Positions 1 through 5,181 of a stretch of DNA of 5,181 nt are shown in pieces; the first letter of the stretch is position 1, and each line of letters starts with the position of its first letter. The DNA is taken from positions 1 to 5,181 of the forward strand of contig QNCQ01000153.1 of NCBI GenBank assembly GCA_003645825.1, given 5' to 3'. The position numbers and the translations under genes are program-made. The notes beneath the pieces are model-generated. The model ran no database searches and was not told the origin of the DNA. It worked only from the letters and a program-made list of their open reading frames with translations. The DNA is from Fidelibacterota bacterium. GTDB lineage: Bacteria; Fidelibacterota; UBA2242; B5-G15.

Positions 1-1
1 C

Positions 2-523
2 AAAAACTTTGACACAATAGTGCCAGATACCTATAAGAAATTTTATGCAAAAGGCAAAAAGGACATTCGTGTATTTTCAATAATATGCCCGAAATGCCAC
101 ACGGATTTGAAGAAAATAATTCTAAAAATCCCTTCAAGAGAGTTTCTCTGCCCTATTAAAGACTGCGGATACGTTATTAAAAATCTCGAAGTGTGCCTTT
201 ATTTTTACCTTGGTAGAATAGTAATTACTCAGGACATCCTAACTGAAGTGGCCAACCTGCTCGATAAATTACTTTTCCCCATCGGATTCGAACTACTAAT
301 ACACACAAACGGGAACTTCCTCTCTGAAAACTCTTCGGATAGGAAAGCATATGAACTCCTAAGGAAATTTGATAATTACAAGCTGATAAAACTTACACAT
401 ATTAGGCAATCAAAAATATCCGAAATTTGTAAAAAAGAAGATGCTATCCTGCTAACTATAGATAAAAAGTTGGTTAAAGAACTGCTTGGAGAAAACTTAT
501 TTGTAATACTTCTTGCAGACTAA
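2..523 (+). CDS. Zinc-ribbon protein with PIN-like C-terminal region, probably 5'-truncated
   Basis: I do not recognise this gene. The frame is open to the left edge, and the first possible start inside the window is a GTG at base 20, giving 167 residues. That GTG has no Shine-Dalgarno sequence, unlike other genes here, so the true start may lie outside the window. Numbered from that GTG, residues 23-49 form a likely zinc ribbon (C23-x2-C26 and C44-x4-C49). The rest has the hydrophobic strand/acidic helix pattern of the later part of a PIN domain: IVITQDILTEV at 67-77, then AILLTIDKKL at 142-151 and a closing FVILL strand, like the T-x-D-x-x-L segment of VapC/Fcf1-type nucleases. The usual Asp in the helix before that segment is not clear (RQSKISEI), and the first-strand Asp would have to lie upstream or be absent. 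Nuclease activity is therefore uncertain. A 252-base spacer separates it from the next gene, so they are probably not one operon. Confidence 0.6.
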   Translation, partial: KNFDTIVPDTYKKFYAKGKKDIRVFSIICPKCHTDLKKIILKIPSREFLCPIKDCGYVIKNLEVCLYFYLGRIVITQDILTEVANLLDKLLFPIGFELLIHTNGNFLSENSSDRKAYELLRKFDNYKLIKLTHIRQSKISEICKKEDAILLTIDKKLVKELLGENLFVILLAD

Positions 524-620
524 TCAATCAAAAAGCAACAATACTTTATTAGTGATACTCATTAACTTGTTACGAATACGGGATATGTAGCAACAGATGA
601 TATAGCTTGGTTTAATTGAA

Positions 621-639
621 AAGTGATGGTGCATCACTT
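621..639. repeat. Perfect 8-bp inverted repeat (hairpin or operator candidate)
   Basis: AAGTGATG (621-628) and CATCACTT (632-639) are exact reverse complements around a 3-base loop. The hairpin lies 98 bases past the stop of the zinc-ribbon gene and about 70 bases before the -35 box of the dCMP deaminase promoter. No T-run follows directly; the nearest is TTTTTT some 17 bases on. It is therefore not a standard intrinsic terminator. It could be a factor-binding palindrome, a weak terminator or chance. Confidence 0.4.
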
Positions 640-709
640 CACTACTAATTAATTATGTTTTTTAGTCATATTAAATTGAAAAATAGTTATGGATTTTTAT
701 CATTTTCAT

Positions 710-737
710 TTGACTCATACAATCGCTGTGCTATATT
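710..737 (+). promoter_or_regulatory. Sigma-70-type promoter with extended -10, for dCMP deaminase gene
   Basis: TTGACT (710-715, five of six matches to the -35 consensus) is followed by a 16-base spacer and TATATT (732-737, five of six matches to the -10). A TG dinucleotide at 729-730, one base before the -10, makes an extended -10 element. Transcription should begin near 743-745, leaving a leader of about 30 bases before the GTG start. The rest of the 524-775 spacer is AT-rich and, apart from the 621-639 inverted repeat, shows nothing I can name. Confidence 0.6.
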
Positions 738-763
738 AACAGGTTATATGAAGGCATAAACTC

Positions 764-770
764 AGGAGGA
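764..770 (+). promoter_or_regulatory. Strong ribosome binding site fixing a GTG start
   Basis: AGGAGGA at 764-770 is a full Shine-Dalgarno match. Its AGGAGG core ends six bases before the GTG at 776, which decides that non-ATG start for the dCMP deaminase. Confidence 0.8.
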
Positions 771-775
771 TACCG

Positions 776-1249
776 GTGACAAAAAAGAGAAAAAGCTGGG
801 ACGAATATTTTCTGGATATAGCTGAGATGGTAGCATCTCGCTCCACTTGTTTTAGAAACAAAGTCGGAGCTGTAATTGTAAGGAATAAAGACATAATCTC
901 TACCGGTTACAACGGTGCTCCCACTCACCAACCTAATTGCCTTGAGATTGGCTTTTGTTACAGAAACAAACACAATATAGAATCCGGCACGCAACTTGAG
1001 AAATGCCGCGCAGTGGGGTCACATGCAGAATCTAATGCTGTTGTCCTTGCTGCCAGAAATGGACATAGCACGGCAGGGGGGACAATGTATGTAGTTGGCC
1101 ACAAATTCATATGCAATCAGTGTAAAGCAATTATCGCCAATGCTCTAATAGAAAAAGTGGTACTAAAAAAACCCGATGGGAAAATAGAAATTATCTATCC
1201 CGCACGGGACTGGAAAGTTCATCCTGTCGACCAGGAAAACCCTCAATAG
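776..1249 (+). CDS. Deoxycytidylate (dCMP) deaminase, cytidine/deoxycytidylate deaminase superfamily
   Basis: This 157-residue protein is a likely cytosolic zinc enzyme that deaminates dCMP to dUMP, the precursor for thymidylate synthase. The N-terminus (KSWDEYFLDIAEMVASRSTC, residues 6-25) and VGAVIV...ISTGYNGAPT (30-50) are typical of the dCMP deaminase/ComEB group (COG2131). The active site is visible: H83-A84-E85 gives a zinc ligand and the proton-shuttling Glu, and C113-x2-C116 gives the other two ligands. Further cysteines at 25, 55, 61 and 77 fit the second, structural zinc site known in part of this family. Two small oddities are a Gly-Ser before HAE (CRAVGSHAES) and Ile instead of the usual Pro before C113. 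The GTG start is fixed by AGGAGGA six bases upstream. The last 19 residues overlap the opposite-strand HAD gene. A related deaminase with another substrate, or a competence-type ComEB, cannot be excluded, but no com genes are nearby. Confidence 0.88.
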   Translation: MTKKRKSWDEYFLDIAEMVASRSTCFRNKVGAVIVRNKDIISTGYNGAPTHQPNCLEIGFCYRNKHNIESGTQLEKCRAVGSHAESNAVVLAARNGHSTAGGTMYVVGHKFICNQCKAIIANALIEKVVLKKPDGKIEIIYPARDWKVHPVDQENPQ

Positions 1250-1910
1250 CCCCAGGCAACTGTCTGAAATCGTCAACAATCAAGTCAGGACCATATTCCC
1301 TCAGTTCTTTATAACTCCTTAATCCATAAGTCACCGCGCATGTTTTTATCCCGGCCTCTTTACCAGCTATTATATCTTTTTCGCTATCCCCTACTATCAT
1401 TGCAGAATTGGCTGATATCCCTGTAATCTCTAGGATACTGAGAATTGGACCAGGATCAGGCTTACGCACAGAAAAAGAATCACCACCAAATACAAAATCA
1501 AAAAACTCGTAAATTCCCACCGTTCGTAGTATTCTATCCGTCAGACTTTTATTCTTATTAGAAAGAATTACTTTCTTGTAAATCCTCAACTCTCCCAGCG
1601 TCTCTCTAACTCCGGGATACAGATCTGTAGTATTCAAAAGATTTTGAGAATAGATTTCGAGATACTTTTTATAGTATTTGTTTAGTTCCTCTTCAGGCCA
1701 TTCATAATCAGGATTATTGAAAATGCTCCTGCCAAAACTTCGAGCAATAAGCATCTTTACCCCATCCCCTATGTATTGTACCACAACCTTTTCTTCAAGC
1801 AAAGGACAACCGAAATAATCAAGGGTTTCGTTAACACTGGCAGCAATGTCGGAAAAAGAATTAACAAGTGTACCATCCAAGTCAAAAATTATCATCTCAA
1901 TCCCACTCAC
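1191..1910 (-). CDS. HAD-superfamily hydrolase, phosphoglycolate phosphatase (Gph)-like
   Basis: A 239-residue HAD phosphatase with all four motifs. Motif I is D10-L-D12-G-T, with D10 the nucleophile and D12 the acid/base. Motif II is S117-N in VILSNKNKS. Motif III is K150-P in VRKPDP. Motif IV is G174-D175-S-E-K-D179, which holds Mg2+. A helical cap follows motif I (roughly residues 18-90), as in subclass IA enzymes such as Gph, PpaX and beta-phosphoglucomutase. The likely reaction is phosphate-ester hydrolysis of a small metabolite; 2-phosphoglycolate is a guess from similarity. The start is a GTG at 1910. GGAGGT lies only 3 bases upstream, which is close, but the next in-frame ATG at 1895 would be about 18 bases away, too far. 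It is the last gene of the rod-shape operon, 25 bases after rodA. Residues from about 221 to the end lie beyond the normal HAD fold and are encoded in the overlap with the dCMP deaminase. Confidence 0.88.
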   Translation of the reverse strand: MSGIEMIIFDLDGTLVNSFSDIAASVNETLDYFGCPLLEEKVVVQYIGDGVKMLIARSFGRSIFNNPDYEWPEEELNKYYKKYLEIYSQNLLNTTDLYPGVRETLGELRIYKKVILSNKNKSLTDRILRTVGIYEFFDFVFGGDSFSVRKPDPGPILSILEITGISANSAMIVGDSEKDIIAGKEAGIKTCAVTYGLRSYKELREYGPDLIVDDFRQLPGAIEGFPGRQDELSSPVRDR

Positions 1911-1913
1911 ACT

Positions 1914-1919
1914 ACCTCC
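1914..1919 (-). promoter_or_regulatory. Ribosome binding site of the HAD phosphatase gene
   Basis: The minus strand reads GGAGGT here, inside the 25-base gap after the rodA stop codon. It ends 3 bases before the GTG at 1910. A dedicated strong site suggests that the HAD gene is translated independently of rodA. Confidence 0.6.
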
Positions 1920-1935
1920 GAAGCACAGAATTTTA

Positions 1936-3171
1936 TTACAATCTTCTGTTCAAATTCACAACAAGCCCAATAAAAATGTAACATGTCAGAAGGAATGATC
2001 CCCCATAACTGAGAAAAGGTAAAGAAAGCCCTGTTACAGGCAGAAGTCCGGCAGTAACTCCAATGTTGATAAATATATGCAGGAAAAGAAAAGATATTGC
2101 TCCGATCATCACGAGGGAACTAAATCTGTCTTTTGCCTTATATGCAGCGTTTAGAATTAACAACAAAAGGACAAGATACAGGAGCAATACCACTATTACC
2201 CCAATAAAACCGTATTCCTCGCCTACAACTGAAAACACAAAATCGTTATGCTGCTGGGGCAAAAATTTCAGATGAGTCTGGGTACCCTTTCCAAAACCCT
2301 TTCCGAACAGTCCACCTGAACCAATAGCAGTCTGTGATTGGATCACCTGATACCCGACACCCTGTGGATCTTCCCACACATTAAACATCGCAAGGATTCT
2401 TTTTTGTTGATAAGGTTTAAGATTATTCCATATAAATGGAGTAAGAAAACCCAGCGAAAAATTTACAATTCCCATAGAAACTGCAAGTATAATGTTTTGA
2501 CTATTAAGATAAAGAATCACCAGTAGAACAATAACCCACGCAAAAAACGTATAGAAATTAAAAGCAGTCACCACACTTAAAACTGGAGCAACAAGGAGAA
2601 AAATATAATAGGTTCTCACTCCTGCCCAGAATAACATTGGAACAAGCGTTAAGATGAAAAGCAAAGCGGTGCTCAAATCGGGCTGATTAAATATAACTAT
2701 AAAAGGGATAGCAGCCATGAAAAGAGGAATAAATACCGATTTCGGACTATCTATTGCTACATTCTCCCCGGAAAGATACTTTGCTACCCCCAAAACATAA
2801 AAAACCTTTGCAAACTCAGAAGGTTGAATGGTCATTGTTCCAAGCTTTATCCACCTATACGTCTCGCTCACTTTCAACCCAAAGGCAAAAGGGATAATCA
2901 GCAGAAACAGGCCGCAGGCATACAAAAAATACGCATTATCAAACAAAAACTTCTTTTTAACAAACAAAACCATAATAAGCACAAAAACACTTATTACCCA
3001 CCATATGAGCTGCTTCCCTACCGTTTTGTAGAAAAACGGAACCTTAAGGGGAATCGATATGCTATACAAAACAACAAACCCAAACAAAGTGAGTAGAAGA
3101 ACGATCGCCAGAATCACAAAATTTATGCTCTTCATGTAGGCCAACTTATTTCCCAAGAATCTCCTTTTCAT
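1936..3171 (-). CDS. rodA: Rod-shape-determining SEDS peptidoglycan glycosyltransferase RodA
   Basis: A 411-residue polytopic inner-membrane protein with about ten hydrophobic helices. SEDS proteins polymerise lipid II into glycan strands for side-wall growth, paired with a class B PBP. Family hallmarks are visible in order: RWIKLG...IQPSEFAK (106-122), NQPDLSTAL (162-170), DPQGVGYQVIQSQTAIGSGG (268-287), FLPQQHNDFVFSVVGEEYG (303-321) and LLPVTGLSLPFLSYGGS (376-392). D310 in the HNDFVF motif corresponds to the essential extracellular-loop Asp of RodA/FtsW proteins. Adjacency to mrdA rather than ftsI or mur genes favours RodA over FtsW. The ATG overlaps the mrdA TGA by four bases (ATGA), a layout typical of translational coupling that would help balance this obligate pair. 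A second ATG at codon 13, just before the first membrane helix, is an alternative start. The protein is somewhat longer than E. coli RodA (370 residues). Confidence 0.95.
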   Translation of the reverse strand: MKRRFLGNKLAYMKSINFVILAIVLLLTLFGFVVLYSISIPLKVPFFYKTVGKQLIWWVISVFVLIMVLFVKKKFLFDNAYFLYACGLFLLIIPFAFGLKVSETYRWIKLGTMTIQPSEFAKVFYVLGVAKYLSGENVAIDSPKSVFIPLFMAAIPFIVIFNQPDLSTALLFILTLVPMLFWAGVRTYYIFLLVAPVLSVVTAFNFYTFFAWVIVLLVILYLNSQNIILAVSMGIVNFSLGFLTPFIWNNLKPYQQKRILAMFNVWEDPQGVGYQVIQSQTAIGSGGLFGKGFGKGTQTHLKFLPQQHNDFVFSVVGEEYGFIGVIVVLLLYLVLLLLILNAAYKAKDRFSSLVMIGAISFLFLHIFINIGVTAGLLPVTGLSLPFLSYGGSFLLTCYIFIGLVVNLNRRL

Positions 3172-4964
3172 TTCCTGACAACCTCTGCCTTCAATCTGTA
3201 ATAATGCTCTAACACCTTCCTTGCCACCACTGCCGCATTACTACCACCGCTACCTCCATGCTCGATAATTACAGCTATTGCCACCTTTTCGTCTCCGGTA
3301 TCGGTAAAACCTATAAACCACGAGTGGGGTTCTCCCAAAGGATTCTGAGCGGTACCTGTTTTACCATAAAGTGTCACATCTTTCAACTTCGCCAGATATC
3401 CTGTTCCATATTTTTTATTAACCACTTCATACATCCCCTTTCTCAAAATCCGCCATACATTCTCAGGAACAACAGTGATAGAATCAACTTCTGGGACAAA
3501 GTGCACATACCTTTCCTTTATTCTATCATAATACATCATCGCCAGATGTGGTTGAACTATTTTACCATTAGTAGCAAGAATCGCTGCAAATTTCACCATC
3601 TGAACAGGAGTAACAAGCAAATCTCCCTGGCCAATAGCGAGATTCAACTTCATCCCCTCCGTCCACCCACCTTCTCCATACTTTTCATCAAGAAATTTCC
3701 TGTTTGGCACCAGCCCTTCCTCCTCGGCAGGAAGATCTATCCCTGTAGCCTCACCAAAGCCAAACAATCTGGCATATCTATACCATGTATCAATATCAAC
3801 CTTCCTCACCAATGTGTAGAAAAATACATTGCAGCTTACTGCCACAGCCTCAACTGGGTCAACAGTTCCATGTCCCGACCACTTCCAGCATCTGAAATAT
3901 CTTCGCCCAAGCTTATAATATCCGTGACAGTTAACTGTCCAGTTGGTATCTACTATCCCCTCAGACAAAGCAGCTATCAAAGTTATCAATTTAAAAACAG
4001 ACCCAGGAGGATACAATCCCTGGGTTGCCCTGTTAAAAAGAGGTTTCTCAGGATTAGTGGTCAGTTTGTTCCACTTCTCAGGCTCCACAACCCCGGAGAA
4101 CAAACTCAGATCATAGTCCGGTTTGCTCACCAGGCTTATGATTTCCCCATTATCCGCATTCATTAAAATCACCACACCATGAGTATCCCTGAGCACCTCC
4201 TCGCAATACCTTTGCAACTCCATGTCGATTGTAAGAAACAAATCATTGCCCGGCCTGGGAAGTATCTTCTTTCGTTCGGGCAATTCACCTAACACCTTGC
4301 CATGAGCATCAACCTGAAGATAATCGTACCCATCCTTGCCTCTTAAAATTGTCTCATAAACTCGTTCCACCCCCCTCCACCCTATCAAATCTCCCCATCT
4401 ATATCCGTATTTCTTGAATTTAATCAGACTATTCCTGTCAATTTCTCTCAGATATCCAATAACGTGTGAAGCGCGAACTCTATCTGTATATGCTCTGGTA
4501 GGAACATAGGTGAAAAGGACCCCAGGAAATTCAAGCTTGTGCTCCTCCACTCTGGTCAGTACATTAAAATCAATATCCTCACAAATCGTAGCCGGAAAGA
4601 AAATCCCTCTCCAGTTTTTCCTCATTCTATACTTTATCTCACTTATAGGAAGCTTTATTATCGTGCTGAGTTTCTCAAGAATCGAGTCTCCTCCCGCACC
4701 TGTTATCTCGTATGGTATAATGTTAAGATTATACTGCGATTCATTGTACACCAGTATATTTCCATTTCTATCGTAAATATTACCTCTGGGTGCACTTATT
4801 GGAACAATCCTTATCCTGTTTGACTCAGCCAGCTCCACATACCTGCCATACTGAACTATTTGCAACACGTAGAACCTGACCACAAGCACAATAAAGAAAA
4901 TGAGAATAACACCTCTAAAAACATTTTTTCTTCCAGGTGCCACATTATTCTGAGCACAAATCAT
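3168..4964 (-). CDS. mrdA: Penicillin-binding protein 2, elongasome peptidoglycan transpeptidase
   Basis: A 598-residue class B PBP, near the usual PBP2 length (E. coli 633). A short cytoplasmic tail and one membrane anchor (about 18-38) precede the dimerisation/pedestal region, which starts at PRGNIYDRNG (59-68). This includes GVERVYETILRGKDGYD (198-214), the usual PBP2 block. The transpeptidase domain, from about residue 240, has S322-V-F-K325 (acylated Ser in PPGSVFK), S377-C-N379 and K535-T-G537. The segment C346...FRCWKWSGHG (to 366) before the SxN motif is typical of PBP2/MrdA rather than FtsI. The enzyme cross-links new glycan in the periplasm, and its pedestal activates RodA. It is therefore the beta-lactam (mecillinam-type) target of this system. 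The ATG at 4964 is three bases after the mreD stop. GAAGAG six bases upstream is a modest ribosome site, and coupling to mreD is likely. All catalytic residues are intact. Confidence 0.95.
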   Translation of the reverse strand: MICAQNNVAPGRKNVFRGVILIFFIVLVVRFYVLQIVQYGRYVELAESNRIRIVPISAPRGNIYDRNGNILVYNESQYNLNIIPYEITGAGGDSILEKLSTIIKLPISEIKYRMRKNWRGIFFPATICEDIDFNVLTRVEEHKLEFPGVLFTYVPTRAYTDRVRASHVIGYLREIDRNSLIKFKKYGYRWGDLIGWRGVERVYETILRGKDGYDYLQVDAHGKVLGELPERKKILPRPGNDLFLTIDMELQRYCEEVLRDTHGVVILMNADNGEIISLVSKPDYDLSLFSGVVEPEKWNKLTTNPEKPLFNRATQGLYPPGSVFKLITLIAALSEGIVDTNWTVNCHGYYKLGRRYFRCWKWSGHGTVDPVEAVAVSCNVFFYTLVRKVDIDTWYRYARLFGFGEATGIDLPAEEEGLVPNRKFLDEKYGEGGWTEGMKLNLAIGQGDLLVTPVQMVKFAAILATNGKIVQPHLAMMYYDRIKERYVHFVPEVDSITVVPENVWRILRKGMYEVVNKKYGTGYLAKLKDVTLYGKTGTAQNPLGEPHSWFIGFTDTGDEKVAIAVIIEHGGSGGSNAAVVARKVLEHYYRLKAEVVRK

Positions 4965-4967
4965 ATC

Positions 4968-5181
4968 CTACTCTTCAAGCGAAAGCAGCCTATCCACAAT
5001 CAAAAATATTACCAGGGTATAAAATGAAGAAGGTAATATATATCTCACAAATATGTACTCTATAGAGAGCTCCGAACCGGCAAAATTTATGAAGTAAAAA
5101 ATAGAAAAGTGCAGAACTATCACCAAAAAGTTAAACAGAGCATGAACATAAAAATTCAGCCGCCATTTCCTGCCTTTGAGA
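4968..5181 (-). CDS. mreD: Rod-shape-determining protein MreD, C-terminal fragment
   Basis: The right edge cuts this gene, leaving the last 70 residues and a TAG stop at 4970-4968. The fragment is mostly hydrophobic, with two or three membrane segments. It begins at LKGRKWRLNFY, passes through a helix rich in Phe, Val and Ile, and ends with VRYILPSSFYTLVIFLIVDRLLSLEE (residues 45-70). The Arg-x-x-Leu-Pro...Tyr-Thr pattern near the end is typical of the MreD C-terminus. MreD is an inner-membrane protein that links MreC and MreB to the RodA-PBP2 synthase. The identification leans partly on position: mreD directly upstream of mrdA-rodA is the standard order in many bacteria. mreC and mreB would be expected further right, outside the window. 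The 3-base gap to mrdA indicates a single transcript, whose promoter is not in view. Confidence 0.82.
   Translation of the reverse strand, partial: LKGRKWRLNFYVHALFNFLVIVLHFSIFYFINFAGSELSIEYIFVRYILPSSFYTLVIFLIVDRLLSLEE

Noticed and set aside
9..37. TTGACA, 17-base spacer, TATAAG: a near-perfect sigma-70 promoter pattern on the plus strand.
   Set aside because: It would start transcription near base 44, downstream of the only available start (GTG at 20), and no later in-frame ATG/GTG/TTG precedes the zinc ribbon. It sits inside an open frame, so it is most likely chance in AT-rich coding DNA.
549..565. An imperfect hairpin, TTAGTGA/TCATTAA with a 3-base loop, just after the first gene.
   Set aside because: AT-rich, includes a G-U pair and has no following T-run, so it is too weak to call as a terminator.
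655..759. A 34-codon plus-strand frame (MFFSHIKLKN...) in the spacer before the deaminase.
   Set aside because: It has no ribosome binding site, runs across the predicted promoter and resembles nothing I know; probably non-coding.
1165..1180. On the minus strand, CCCATCGGG followed by seven T's, a possible terminator for the rod-shape operon.
   Set aside because: The stem is only three base pairs and lies inside the deaminase coding region; not enough to call.
4005..4015. CAGGAGGATAC occurs here and again at the deaminase ribosome site (763-773).
   Set aside because: Here it is the reverse complement of codons around the PBP2 active-site PPGS motif; a coincidental match, not a repeat element.
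3258..4166. A 302-codon plus-strand open frame opposite mrdA.
   Set aside because: It is a shadow of mrdA, whose minus-strand product has every PBP2 motif; the plus-strand translation shows no recognisable family and no good ribosome site.

Overview
The window is an ordinary-looking piece of an AT-rich bacterial chromosome. The organism is a rod-shaped bacterium with a peptidoglycan wall: three consecutive minus-strand genes encode parts of the elongasome (MreD, PBP2/MrdA, RodA). Strong Shine-Dalgarno sites (AGGAGG, GGAGGT), GTG starts, many Lys/Ile codons and tight gene packing are also visible. I cannot place it in a phylum from sequence alone; an uncultivated or thermophilic lineage is possible but unproven.

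Layout, left to right. (1) Bases 2-523, plus strand: the 3' part, or all, of a gene for an unrecognised small protein with a four-cysteine zinc-ribbon motif followed by a region resembling the C-terminal half of a PIN-type nuclease. (2) Bases 524-775: a gene-free AT-rich spacer with an 8-bp hairpin, then a good sigma-70-type promoter with an extended -10. (3) Bases 776-1249, plus strand: a deoxycytidylate (dCMP) deaminase with a textbook ribosome binding site. (4) Bases 1191-5181, minus strand: a compact operon read right to left, mreD (3' end only), mrdA, rodA and a Gph-like HAD phosphatase. Junctions are 3 bases (mreD/mrdA), a 4-base ATGA overlap (mrdA/rodA) and 25 bases (rodA/HAD).

The elongasome genes act together. 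RodA is the SEDS glycosyltransferase that polymerises lipid II. MrdA is the class B transpeptidase that partners and activates it. MreD is an inner-membrane member of the MreBCD scaffold that positions them along the cell cylinder. The HAD phosphatase at the operon end has no established part in this and may be a metabolic passenger. The dCMP deaminase supplies dUMP for thymidylate synthesis.

The most unusual structure is the tail-to-tail junction of the dCMP deaminase and HAD genes. They share 59 bp of coding sequence on opposite strands, with no visible intrinsic terminator between them. I found no CRISPR array, insertion sequence, tRNA or rRNA, and no evidence of a new multi-gene system; the only unrecognised gene is the one cut by the left edge.
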